Below, one piece after another: positions 5,981-13,622 of a stretch of 15,371 bases of DNA. Under the pieces are notes generated by a model. The model saw only the letters and a list, made by a program, of their open reading frames with translations, made no database searches and was not told the origin of the DNA. A program made the position numbers and the translations under genes. Source of the DNA: an uncultured Collinsella sp. (GTDB lineage Bacteria > Actinomycetota > Coriobacteriia > Coriobacteriales > Coriobacteriaceae); NCBI GenBank assembly GCA_958453935.1, contig CAUDZT010000054.1, positions 1-15,371 of the forward strand. Direction: 5' to 3'. Every line of letters begins with the position of its first letter. The first letter of the stretch is position 1.

Positions 5981-6035
5981 ATTATTGCAAGGAACGCCAC
6001 GCGATGCAAGCCCCAATTTTCAAGAATTTTGAAAA
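5981..6035 (-). promoter_or_regulatory. Promoter of the tRNA-His-Lys-Lys operon with AT-rich upstream element
   Basis: On the minus strand, -35 TTGCAT (6004-6009) and -10 AATAAT (5981-5986) are 17 bases apart. Upstream is an A/T-rich tract containing the perfect inverted repeat TTTTCAA-GAATT-TTGAAAA (6017-6035), suitable as an UP element. A small hairpin (GCGC-TTC-GCGC) lies in the short leader before tRNA-His. Confidence 0.8.
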
Positions 6036-6119
6036 GAGTTTTTCAAGCGCGTTTCGAGCAATTCCCACCGGTTTCATAGGAGTAAACTTGCCCCACTGCA
6101 AATGCTCGAAAGGACCGGC

Positions 6120-7301
6120 ATGAAAGAACTCTCCAACCGTACGGCAACGTTTACCGATTCGGTCATCCGCCGCATGACACGCATCTCCAATAAGTACGGC
6201 GCTGTCAATCTCTCACAGGGCTTCCCTGACTTCGATCCCCCGGCGCAGCTGCTCAATAGCCTGAGCACCATCGCCGCCGACCCCAAGCCGCTTTACCACC
6301 AGTACTCCATCACCTGGGGCTCCCAGGCCATGCGCGAGGCGCTCGCCGCCAAGCAGGAGCACTTTATGGGCATGCCGGTGAACCCCAACGAGAATATCGT
6401 AGTCACTTGCGGCTCCACCGAGGCCATGATGGCCGCCATGATGACGGTCACGAACCCCGGCGACAAGGTCGTCATTTTCTCGCCGTTCTACGAAAACTAC
6501 GGCGCCGACACGATCCTTTCGGGCGCCGAGCCCATCTACGTGCCGCTCAACCCGCCCACATTCGACTTTGACCGCGAGACGCTCGAGGCAGCCTTCCGCG
6601 ACAACGATCCCAAGGCGATCGTCCTGTGCAACCCGTCCAACCCCTGCGGCAAGGTCTTTACCCGCGAGGAGCTCACCTTTATCGCCGACCTGTGCAAAAA
6701 GTATGACGCCTACTGCATCACCGACGAAGTCTACGAACACATCGTCTACGCGCCCCACGAGCACGTGTACATGGCCACGCTGCCCGGCATGTTTGAGCGC
6801 ACCATCAGCTGCAGCTCACTGTCTAAGACGTACTCCATCACCGGCTGGCGCCTGGGCTACACCATTGCCCCAGCCCAGATCACCGAGCGCATCAAGAAGG
6901 TCCACGACTTCCTCACCGTAGGCGCCGCCGCTCCCCTGCAGGAAGCCGTCGTCACCGCCCTCAACTTCGACGACAGCTATTACCAGGAGGTCCTCGACCT
7001 CTACACCGCCAAGCGCGACCTGTTCTGTCAGGGACTCGACAGCATCGGCCTTACGCACAACGTGCCGCAGGGCGCCTACTACGTGATGATGGATATCTCG
7101 GAGTTTGGCTATGACAGCGACCTCGACTTCTGCGAGGATTTGGCCTCCAAGGTGGGCGTGGGCGCCGTTCCGGGCTCGAGCTTCTTCCGCGAGCCCGTCA
7201 ACCATCTGATTCGTTTCCACTTTGCCAAGCGAGACGAGACGCTCAACGCTGCGCTTGAGAACCTCAAGTCGCTACGTGATAAAATCAACCCGCGCGGGTA
7301 A
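6120..7301 (+). CDS. Class I/II pyridoxal-phosphate aminotransferase (fold type I)
   Basis: This 393-residue protein is typical of the aspartate-aminotransferase fold in length and motif order. NLSQGFPDFDPP near the N-terminus binds substrate. N171-PSN-P-C-G177 is the NPxNPxG motif, D202-EVY205 contacts the cofactor ring, K236 in SSLSKTYSITGWRLGY forms the Schiff base, and R365 in HLIRFHF should bind the substrate carboxylate. The sequence resembles the kynurenine/methionine aminotransferase subgroup (YbdL-like), but the amino-acid preference cannot be read from sequence. It could act in methionine or aromatic amino-acid metabolism. I chose the ATG at 6120 for its GAAAGGA site; an ATG 18 bases upstream lacks one. 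The gene is monocistronic: it is divergent from the tRNA operon and closed by its own terminator. No clear promoter was found in the 110 bases upstream. Confidence 0.92.
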   Translation: MKELSNRTATFTDSVIRRMTRISNKYGAVNLSQGFPDFDPPAQLLNSLSTIAADPKPLYHQYSITWGSQAMREALAAKQEHFMGMPVNPNENIVVTCGSTEAMMAAMMTVTNPGDKVVIFSPFYENYGADTILSGAEPIYVPLNPPTFDFDRETLEAAFRDNDPKAIVLCNPSNPCGKVFTREELTFIADLCKKYDAYCITDEVYEHIVYAPHEHVYMATLPGMFERTISCSSLSKTYSITGWRLGYTIAPAQITERIKKVHDFLTVGAAAPLQEAVVTALNFDDSYYQEVLDLYTAKRDLFCQGLDSIGLTHNVPQGAYYVMMDISEFGYDSDLDFCEDLASKVGVGAVPGSSFFREPVNHLIRFHFAKRDETLNAALENLKSLRDKINPRG

Positions 7302-7326
7302 GGACGGCCCGGCAACTAAAGTAACC

Positions 7327-7369
7327 AAAGAAGCCCCGCATCGCCCGCCGCGTTGCGAGGCTTCTTTTT
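7327..7369 (+). terminator. Rho-independent terminator of the aminotransferase gene
   Basis: AAAGAAGCC pairs with GGCTTCTTT around an inner CGCA/TGCG pairing, followed by T5. It begins 26 bases after the stop codon. Confidence 0.85.
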
Positions 7370-7404
7370 ATAGCGCTTTCTTAAATGGTTTAGAGCGCTA
7401 TATT
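7369..7404 (+). promoter_or_regulatory. 9-bp inverted repeat overlapping a possible promoter of the ROK kinase gene
   Basis: TATAGCGCT (7369-7377) and AGCGCTATA (7394-7402) are perfect inverted copies 16 bases apart. TATATT at 7399-7404 can serve as a -10 and overlaps the right half; a weak TTTCTT lies 16 bases upstream. The arrangement suggests an operator about 40 bases upstream of the kinase start, perhaps for a sugar-responsive LacI- or ROK-type repressor. The binding protein is unknown. Confidence 0.5.
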
Positions 7405-7442
7405 TTAGTCACGGAGCAACTCATCCCGGAGAGAGGAATACT

Positions 7443-8333
7443 ATGGCAGAGCAGCAGCTTATCGGAGCGCTCGAGGCCGGCGGCACCAAGATGGTCTGCG
7501 CCACGGGCTATGCGGACGGCACGGTCCTGGAGCGTGAGCAGATCGCGACCACGACTCCGCAGGAGACCGTCGAGGCCGTCAACGCATGACTTGCCGACAA
7601 GGGCATCGCCGCGCTGGGCATCGGCGCCTTTGGCCCCACCGCAGTCAACCCTGCCTCGCCCCAATACGGCAAGATCCTGGAGACGCCCAAAACGGCATGG
7701 CGCTACTTCGACCTGCTGGGCACCATCCAAAACGAGCTCAATATTCCCTGCGGCTACGACACCGACGTCAACGTCGCCTGCCTGGGCGAGGTCACCTTTG
7801 GTTGCGCCCAGGGCCTCACTGACGTGGTGTATCTGACCATCGGTACCGGCGTGGGCGCTGGCGTGCTCTCGGGCGGTAAGCTCGTGCACGGCATGATGCA
7901 TCCCGAAGCTGGCCACATCCTGGTCACGCGCGACCCGCGCGACACCATTGGCGAGCACAGCGCCTGCCCCTTCCATGACAACTGCCTCGAAGGCCTCATC
8001 GCCGGCCCCGGCGTTAGAAAGCGCTGGGATGGCAAGAGCGCCGGAGACATGGCTGATGACCCGGAAGCCATGGACCTGCTCGCCGGCTATCTGGCACAGG
8101 CACTCATGACCTACACGCTGTGCTACGCGCCGCAAAAGATCATCATCGGCGGCGGCGTGGCCGACCACACTCCCATCGTGCCGCTCGCACGCAAAAAGTG
8201 TGCCGAGATGCTCAACGGCTATATCGTCACGACCGAGGTCAACGACATCAATAACTACATCGTCAACAACAGCCTCGAGGGCAAGCAGGGCGTTATGGGC
8301 TGCCTGGCCCTGGGCGCACAGGCGCTTCAGTAG
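7443..8333 (+). pseudogene. ROK-family sugar kinase (fructokinase-like) interrupted by an in-frame TGA
   Basis: Read through, the frame gives 296 codons, the normal length for ROK fructokinases such as B. subtilis GmuE/YdhR. The phosphate-binding GALEAGGTK lies at residues 8-16 and DTDVN at 106-110. The zinc-site pattern is HPEAGH (153-158) with C175-PFH178-DNC181-LEG. Codon 49 (7587-7589) is TGA within VNA-stop-LADKG. Everything after it stays in frame with no further damage up to TAG at 8331. TGA is a normal stop for other genes here (the transposase and dinD), so recoding is unlikely. TGG or CGA to TGA by one substitution would explain it. Later in-frame ATGs come only after the ATP-binding loop, so restarts should be inactive. 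A good ribosome site (GAGAGAGGA) remains. The lesion is either a young nonsense mutation or a sequencing or assembly error. Confidence 0.85.
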
Positions 8334-8415
8334 CAGATGAACCCACAGGGCGTGGCGCGCCCGGCAAATCCGACCTACGAAACGACGCCACCACGCCTCA
8401 TATAAGCCCTCAAAT

Positions 8416-8462
8416 AAAAAAGGCCGCCTAGGACCAAACAATACGTCCTAGGCGGCTTTTTT
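8416..8462. terminator. Bidirectional terminator between convergent ROK kinase and VanZ-like genes
   Basis: A6 is followed by an 11-bp stem (GCCGCCTAGGA / TCCTAGGCGGC), a 12-base loop and T6, so it can end transcripts from both sides. The minus-strand VanZ-like coding sequence ends inside the right arm of the stem. Confidence 0.95.
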
Positions 8463-8897
8463 GGCACATATCAGCGACCGTAAGAGATATCGGAGCACAA
8501 CGCCCGTTGCCGCTCCACAGCAGTCGATCATCACATCGGTGATCATACCGGCGCGTCCCGGCACAAAGAGCTGAATCGTCTCGTCGATCGAGGGAATCAG
8601 CAGCAGGAACACCGCCGTGGGCAGCAACACGTTAAAGGTGCGCCGGCCCTCAAAATCAAAGGCGTGCGTAGCCAGGATGCCGAGCACCATATACTCGGAA
8701 AAATGCGCGCACTTGCGAACAACAAAGTTGGTCACCCATTCATATGGAAGTCCCACGCCGTGCAGGAAACCGCGGATAGCTTCCATGACCGTTAGGCTCA
8801 GCGAGCCCGACCCCGAGCCAGGAACCAGCGAATTGCCCCAGATCAAGAGCGCCATCAGGCAGGTCACGACCGCCCATTTTCGATTGATCTTAACCAT
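8448..8897 (-). CDS. VanZ-like family integral membrane protein
   Basis: This 149-residue protein has about four membrane segments (roughly 8-25, 64-80, 88-104, 118-140). It carries the VanZ-family signature: RKCAHFSEYMVLG (61-73), DETIQLFVPGRAG (105-117) and the following TDVMIDCCGAATG. VanZ of enterococci gives low-level teicoplanin resistance; chromosomal relatives are widespread and mostly of unknown function in the envelope. The start is ATG at 8897, seven bases after the upstream gene's stop, with GGAGG 12 bases upstream (a long spacing); a TTG at 8930 is an alternative. It is very probably co-transcribed with the membrane-anchored gene at 8905-10305. The last codons (Lys-Lys-Ala-Ala-stop) are encoded by terminator DNA. 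Confidence 0.88.
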   Translation of the reverse strand: MVKINRKWAVVTCLMALLIWGNSLVPGSGSGSLSLTVMEAIRGFLHGVGLPYEWVTNFVVRKCAHFSEYMVLGILATHAFDFEGRRTFNVLLPTAVFLLLIPSIDETIQLFVPGRAGMITDVMIDCCGAATGVVLRYLLRSLICAKKAA

Positions 8898-8904
8898 GCA
8901 GAAG

Positions 8905-10305
8905 TTATGCCTCCGCGCGGAGCGGCGCAAAGCTGGCGGTACCGCCCTCGATAACGCTCAGATAGGCACGGCCCGTACGCTTGGCGGTAGAGGACTGCAG
9001 GCGCTCGATCTCTTCCTCGAGGATCTGATTGACGCGCTCGTGACGACGATTTTCCATAATGCCGGCGGCAATAGCCTCGGCTCGCTCGATGCTCTCGCGC
9101 GAGATACGGGCAGTATCCTCGGGGAACACAGCGCTGTGACGGCCGACATAGGCGGGGGCAGCAGGCTGAGGGGCAGCGACGGGAGCGGGCGCTACAACAG
9201 GAGCAGGCTCGTCAATCTCATCCAGAATCGCGATGGCGGCGGCCCACATGTCCTCGTGGCCCGAGTAATCGGCCATGGGGACATCAACCTCGAGCGAGGC
9301 GTCCGGAAGGTCGCCGGTGTCGATGCGATCTTGGGCATCAATCGATGCGGTGATGGCTGCAGGCTCATCGAGGTCATCGAGATCGATGTCCGCGGCACCG
9401 GAGATGATAGGCATGCTGGCGAGGTTTGCATTGTACGGCGCAGCCTCGACCGCCTGCTGCTGGGCAGGAGCGCCCCACAGCGAGCTTTCGGCGGCACGGC
9501 GGGCGGCAACGGCCTCCTCGTCCGCAGCCATGGCTTCATCAACGTACGAATTGTCGGCAGAAGCGTTCGCGTCCGCCGAGGTAGCGTTGTAGGCGTTATT
9601 GGCTGCCGCGTTGGCAACGAGTGCCACGAAAGCCGCCGTGCTGCCCGCAGGGGCGGCCTGGGAGCCAGACACGGCGCGTGCCGCGGCGGCGATGTCATCG
9701 CGATTGAAGGAGCCGGTCTGCCCGCCATTGGTGAGCTCGTCGATGGCGACTTGATAGACGTCGCGCGAGTGTGCAGGGTCGCAGCTCACCGGCGAATCGT
9801 CGTCGAGCATACTGTCGATCATGGACCAAGCCTCGTCCTCGTCCATAGCATCTGCGGCTCGAGCGATGGTAGGGACACCATCATCGGCATGACGGCGCTG
9901 GAACGCACCAGTCAGGCCGGAAAGGAATGCCGAGGTAGACTGCTCCGACTGAGCCTGAGAAGCAGAAGCCGCAGCGTAAGGAGTAGCATCCTGCTGCTGA
10001 GCTGGAATCGAGGCGGTCTTGAACTCGCTTTGATGCTGATTGAGATTGGCGGCACCGCCCATGGCATCGGGCTGGAACAGACGCTCTTCACGCTGCGCAC
10101 GATACTCGGAGATACCCAGCGAGGCGGCATAGATACCCACGCCCGCCACCGCGCCCACGGCGAAGGGAACCGCACCCGCCACGACCGTCTCGTTCACCGA
10201 TGAAAACGGCAGCGTCGCGGCATACATAACCACGGGAGCGGCAAGGCCGATCCCGCACGAAAGTCCGGCAAGGACTGCTCGTTGTGTTGCATCAGAAGAA
10301 GCCAT
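8905..10305 (-). CDS. Unrecognised membrane-anchored protein with long acidic, low-complexity region
   Basis: I do not recognise this 466-residue protein. Two hydrophobic segments open it (about residues 10-32 and 40-65), giving a short hairpin in the membrane, followed by a basic turn (EYRAQREERLF). Residues ~75-390 are rich in Ala, Asp, Glu, Ser and Gln, with a pure Pro/Ala/Val tract (PAPVVAPAPVAAPQPAAPA), and are probably disordered. The C-terminal ~60 residues (RESIERAEAIAAGI, NRRHERVNQILEEEIERLQ) look helical and charged and may be the conserved functional end. The start ATG at 10305 is preceded by GGGGAGA. A promoter lies upstream at 10442-10470. The VanZ-like gene follows seven bases after the stop, suggesting a joint role at the envelope or division site. 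Codon use matches its neighbours, so it is likely native. Confidence 0.75.
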   Translation of the reverse strand: MASSDATQRAVLAGLSCGIGLAAPVVMYAATLPFSSVNETVVAGAVPFAVGAVAGVGIYAASLGISEYRAQREERLFQPDAMGGAANLNQHQSEFKTASIPAQQQDATPYAAASASQAQSEQSTSAFLSGLTGAFQRRHADDGVPTIARAADAMDEDEAWSMIDSMLDDDSPVSCDPAHSRDVYQVAIDELTNGGQTGSFNRDDIAAAARAVSGSQAAPAGSTAAFVALVANAAANNAYNATSADANASADNSYVDEAMAADEEAVAARRAAESSLWGAPAQQQAVEAAPYNANLASMPIISGAADIDLDDLDEPAAITASIDAQDRIDTGDLPDASLEVDVPMADYSGHEDMWAAAIAILDEIDEPAPVVAPAPVAAPQPAAPAYVGRHSAVFPEDTARISRESIERAEAIAAGIMENRRHERVNQILEEEIERLQSSTAKRTGRAYLSVIEGGTASFAPLRAEA

Positions 10306-10441
10306 GAGCTCTCCCCATCTTCCAGCACCCAAATCGCATCATTCAGTTGGCTGCGCGAGAGAAGATGAAGCGGGGCTATGCCCCAAAGCAACGGTATATG
10401 GTTCGTTTCATCTGCGTTTTCCGTCGCGAAGCTTAAAAGCT

Positions 10442-10470
10442 ATTATGCGAAACCGCCCCGTCGATTGCAA
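10442..10470 (-). promoter_or_regulatory. Promoter of the membrane-anchored protein/VanZ-like operon
   Basis: On the minus strand, -35 TTGCAA (10465-10470) and -10 CATAAT (10442-10447) are exactly 17 bases apart. The predicted leader is about 130 bases and contains a GGGGC-ATA-GCCCC hairpin (10372-10384). The remaining bases of the 312-base gap between 10306 and 10617 hold only this promoter and the rho terminator. Confidence 0.75.
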
Positions 10471-10547
10471 GCGACGATGTCGGATTGAAACGGGAAACCT
10501 GCTGCTCGTCGGTCTTGTGGTTAAAATAAGCGCGGAGCGGCGATATG

Positions 10548-10580
10548 GAAAAGGGCCGAGGCTCAAAGCCCCGACCCTTT
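10548..10580 (-). terminator. Rho-independent terminator of rho
   Basis: On the minus strand a 12-bp stem (AAGGGTCGGGGC / GCCTCGGCCCTT, two G-T pairs) with loop TTTGA runs into TTTT. It starts 38 bases after the rho stop codon. Confidence 0.85.
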
Positions 10581-10617
10581 ATCGCATTGATGACTATCGC
10601 TGCGTGTGGATGACAAC

Positions 10618-13173
10618 CTAGAACGTCTGCTCGTAGTCGCTGTGTTTTTTGGCCGAACGCACCAAGAATTCCTGGTTGGTGTTGGTGCCCTTAAGACCCT
10701 TGATAAACGATGCGGCTGCGCGCTCGGTGTTGTTCATGCCGGCAAGAATGCGACGCAGACCAAAGACAAACGGACGCATCTGCTCGTCGACCAACAGGTC
10801 CTCGTTACGCGTACCGGAGGCAACGGGGTCGATAGCCGGGAAGATGCGGCGGTCGGCCAGGTCGCGGTCGAGCTTAAGCTCCATGTTGCCGGTGCCCTTG
10901 AACTCCTCAAAGATGACCTCGTCCATCTTGGAACCGGTGTCGATGAGGGCAGAGGCCAGGATGGTGAGCGAGCCACCGTTCTCGATATTACGGGCTGCGC
11001 CCAGGAAGCGCTTGGGAGGATACAGTGCCGCCGAATCGACGCCGCCCGAAAGGATGCGGCCTGAGGCGGGCGCCGCCAAGTTGTAGGCGCGGGCAAGACG
11101 CGTGATGGAGTCGAGCACCACCACGACGTCGCCACCCAGCTCCACGATGCGCTTGGCGCGCTCGATGACGAGCTCTGCCACGCGAGTGTGGTTGTCGGCG
11201 GGCATATCGAAGGTCGACGCCACAACCTCGCCCTTGATGGAACGCTGCATATCGGTGACCTCTTCGGGGCGCTCGTCGACGAGCAGGCAGATGAGGTGCA
11301 CCTCGGGGTTGTTAATCGAGATAGACTGGCAAATCTTCTTGAGGATCGTGGTCTTGCCGGCCTTGGGCGGGGACACGATCAAGCCACGCTGACCCTTGCC
11401 GATCGGCGACACGATGTCGATGGCGCGACCGGTAATGGAGTCCTTGCCGTGCTCCATGCGCAGCGGCTCGTTGGGATAGACCGGGGTGAGGTCACCAAAC
11501 TTGGGGCGGTTGCGAATCTGCTCGGGGTCCAGACCGTTGACGGTCGTGATTTTGGCGAGGCCGGCGCGCTTGTCGCCGCCACGCGAGGGGCGCAGCGAGC
11601 CCTCGATGACGTCGCCCGTGCGCAGGCGCGCGGAGCGGATGAGGTAGGCGGGCACGAAGGCGTCGTCGTTGGACTTCATGTAGCCATGGGCATGGATGAT
11701 GCCGGAGCTGTCCGGGCGAATCTGCAGGATGCCCTTGATGTCGCGGAAGCCCTCGGCCTTCGCGGCGGTGACGTAGATCTCCTCGACGAGCTCGGCTTTC
11801 TTCTTGCCGGTGGTCTCGATCTCGAACTCCTTGGCCTTCTCGCGCAGTTCGGCGACCTTCATGGCAGCGAGCTCCTCACGCGAAAGCGTGGGCTCGGTGG
11901 GGGCGGCGTTACGCTCCTTGTTGCGCTGTTTGCGATCGCGCTGGCGGTTGCGACGGTCGTTGTTGCGCTCGTCCTTGCGCTCGTTGCGCTCCTCGTTGCG
12001 CTTGTGCTGGCGACGGTTGGGGCGAGCGTTGTCATCGGCCTCAGCGGGCGCGGCGCCATCGGTTGCGGCGGCGTCGGCATTGGCCGCAGCGGCGTCATTG
12101 GCCTCGGCGCCGGAATCGACCTGCGCTTCGACATCAGCCTGCTGCTCGGACGCCTTGGCCTTAGCGGACTTCTTACGACCGCGCTTGGGCTTCTCGGACG
12201 CAGGCTGTTCGACGTCCTGGGGCTCGGCGGCATCAGTCGATGCATCGGCGGTCGTCTCGGCGGAATCCTCGGACGAACCCTTCTTGGCAGCCTTGGCCTT
12301 GGACGTGCGCTTAGCAGCAGTACGATGGCTGCGACCAGGACGGACGTCGGCGGGCTCGACATCGGCGGGAGCGGCCTCGGAAGTCGTAGCATCCTGGACG
12401 AGTGCGTCGGCAGCGGTTGCAGACTCGGCGGTCGCCGCAGCATCCCGAGCGGCTGCGGCTGCGGCTGCGGCCTTCTCTGCCTCGACGAAGGCCTTGGGCT
12501 TGCGACCGCGACGGTGCGGGCGCAAAGCCGGATCAACAACGGGAACTTCGCTGGCCTCGACAGGCGCAGCGGGCTCAGCAGGCGATGCGCCCTCCCCTGC
12601 CGCGGAACGAACCGAAGCCTCGGTGAGCTCGGGGGTTACCTGTTCAGCAACCTGCTCGGCCTTAGCAGCCGTGCGACGGCGCGTGCGCGGTGCCGGCTTC
12701 TCGGTCGGCTGGTCGGCGGCAGGCGTCTCGGGCACAGACGGAGCTGCGAGCTCGGTCAGAGCCGCGGCCTCGCGCTCGGCAGCACGACGGCGGGCGCGCA
12801 CCACCTGAGCCTCGCTAATCTGCGCCAACGCACGTGCCTGTGCGACCTCATCGGAAATCGGCGCCGAGGAGTCAGCTGCAACGGTGCGCTTGGCGCGCGT
12901 CGTGCGCGTGGTACGGCGCTTGGGCTTGGTGACCTCCTCGCCGTCAGCGGCAGGCCTGGTCGTGCGGCGCGTACGCTTGGGCTTTGCCGGAGCAGCCTCC
13001 TCACCAGTTGCAGGCACGGCCTTCTCAGCCGCTGCAGGCGTAGGCGTCGAAGCAGCCTTAGGCGTCTCAGGAGCCGAGGCTTGCGCGGGCGCCGCGACCT
13101 GGTCCGACGCAACCGGTGCAGCGGGAGCGGCCTGCGTCGTCGTTATTTCGTTTTCTTGCTGTTGATCAGACAC
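10618..13173 (-). CDS. rho: Transcription termination factor Rho with very long N-terminal extension
   Basis: This 851-residue protein is twice the length of E. coli Rho (419). The conserved enzyme starts near residue 430 (LSREELAAMKVAELREKAKE, then the RNA-binding cold-shock-like domain). It continues through the hexameric ATPase: Walker A PPKAGKTT at 602-609 with K607, LLVDERPEEVTDMQR, VVVVLDSITRLARAYN (Walker B) and the Q/R-loop region EEFKGTGNMEL. Residues 1-425 are Ala/Glu/Pro-rich and probably disordered, studded with basic patches such as KPKRTRRTTR, RRGRKPKAF (~220) and KPKRGRKKS (~330). They end in an Arg/Asn-rich stretch at about 380-423. Actinobacterial Rho proteins often carry such insertions, which add RNA contacts. 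The start is GTG (13171-13173) with no good ribosome site. No other start occurs before Met438, and the biased codons support translation of the whole extension. Rho acts as an RNA-dependent helicase that ends transcription. Confidence 0.95.
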   Translation of the reverse strand: MSDQQQENEITTTQAAPAAPVASDQVAAPAQASAPETPKAASTPTPAAAEKAVPATGEEAAPAKPKRTRRTTRPAADGEEVTKPKRRTTRTTRAKRTVAADSSAPISDEVAQARALAQISEAQVVRARRRAAEREAAALTELAAPSVPETPAADQPTEKPAPRTRRRTAAKAEQVAEQVTPELTEASVRSAAGEGASPAEPAAPVEASEVPVVDPALRPHRRGRKPKAFVEAEKAAAAAAAARDAAATAESATAADALVQDATTSEAAPADVEPADVRPGRSHRTAAKRTSKAKAAKKGSSEDSAETTADASTDAAEPQDVEQPASEKPKRGRKKSAKAKASEQQADVEAQVDSGAEANDAAAANADAAATDGAAPAEADDNARPNRRQHKRNEERNERKDERNNDRRNRQRDRKQRNKERNAAPTEPTLSREELAAMKVAELREKAKEFEIETTGKKKAELVEEIYVTAAKAEGFRDIKGILQIRPDSSGIIHAHGYMKSNDDAFVPAYLIRSARLRTGDVIEGSLRPSRGGDKRAGLAKITTVNGLDPEQIRNRPKFGDLTPVYPNEPLRMEHGKDSITGRAIDIVSPIGKGQRGLIVSPPKAGKTTILKKICQSISINNPEVHLICLLVDERPEEVTDMQRSIKGEVVASTFDMPADNHTRVAELVIERAKRIVELGGDVVVVLDSITRLARAYNLAAPASGRILSGGVDSAALYPPKRFLGAARNIENGGSLTILASALIDTGSKMDEVIFEEFKGTGNMELKLDRDLADRRIFPAIDPVASGTRNEDLLVDEQMRPFVFGLRRILAGMNNTERAAASFIKGLKGTNTNQEFLVRSAKKHSDYEQTF

Positions 13174-13316
13174 AGTGTTTGCTCAACTTTCTTTTCAAGC
13201 CCTGTGATCACATGCTCCCTGCATAAACCTTCAGGGCGGCTAAACAGTCTAGTTCCGTTCAAAACGACGGACATCATTGATCTGTATCGAGATGATTGCG
13301 TCAACTACGCAGCGTT
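13174..13316 (-). promoter_or_regulatory. rho leader with short upstream reading frame
   Basis: The predicted rho leader is about 136 bases. It contains a hairpin, CCCTG/CAGGG with a 10-base loop (13217-13236), and a 9-codon reading frame (13195-13224; M-Q-G-A-C-D-H-R-A) preceded by GAAGG. A TGTGATCACA palindrome lies at 13203-13212. The small frame ends 21 bases before the weak rho GTG, so it might couple translation or report on it; this is speculative. Confidence 0.35.
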
Positions 13317-13344
13317 AGTGTAACACAACCGCCGCCACCTGCAA
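13317..13344 (-). promoter_or_regulatory. Putative rho promoter
   Basis: On the minus strand, -35 TTGCAG (13339-13344) and -10 TACACT (13317-13322) are separated by 16 bases. The sequence between here and the rho start shows no better match. Confidence 0.6.
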
Positions 13345-13427
13345 CTTAGTCATTAGGGGCGTTCTTAAACGACTAGTCAAAAGGGACACTCTTTGTTTGC
13401 CACCCACAAATCTGACTGCCTCCGCCA

Positions 13428-13577
13428 AAACTATGGCGGTTTACTACGATGAATCGCTCAACCACGACCACTCCGAAACTTGTTGAACTAAAACCGCAGG
13501 TAGATGCCTTGCACTTTTTAGCAAAAAGCCGGCGTGGTTAGAATTCCTCAATTCATCGTAGTAAACCGGCATAGTTT
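13428..13577. repeat. 150-base long inverted repeat between argS and rho
   Basis: The left arm 13428-13454 (AAACTATG...CGATGAAT) and the right arm 13551-13577 are inverted copies of 27 bases with a single mismatch. Nested inside are a second inverted pair, AACCACG (13460-13466) and CGTGGTT (13533-13539), and a CTTTTT-AGC-AAAAAG hairpin (13513-13527). The whole could fold into one long stem as DNA or RNA. No coding frame fits. It lies between the argS terminator and the rho promoter, in a gene-free stretch of about 530 bases (13174-13701). Candidates are a MITE-like element, a non-coding RNA or a paired protein-binding site. Confidence 0.85.
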
Positions 13578-13622
13578 CGTATTTCCAGCAGTTCCAAATT
13601 CATCAATACGTCGGCGTTTGCG

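Noticed and set aside
7587..7589. TGA as selenocysteine or a reassigned codon
   Set aside because: Other genes in the window end with TGA. No SECIS-like hairpin was evident just downstream, and ROK kinases have no catalytic cysteine at this position.
8617..10203. 528-codon plus-strand open frame opposite the membrane-anchored protein gene
   Set aside because: Antisense shadow. The minus-strand frame has a promoter, ribosome site, membrane segments and tight coupling to the VanZ-like gene.
13203..13212. TGTGATCACA palindrome as a CRP site
   Set aside because: A CRP site needs TGTGA-N6-TCACA. Here the halves are fused, and the site lies in the rho leader downstream of the promoter.
11188..13323. 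Long 711-codon plus-strand open frame opposite rho
   Set aside because: The shadow of the Ala-rich rho extension; the product is a Gly/Arg/Leu low-complexity string, and rho is certain.
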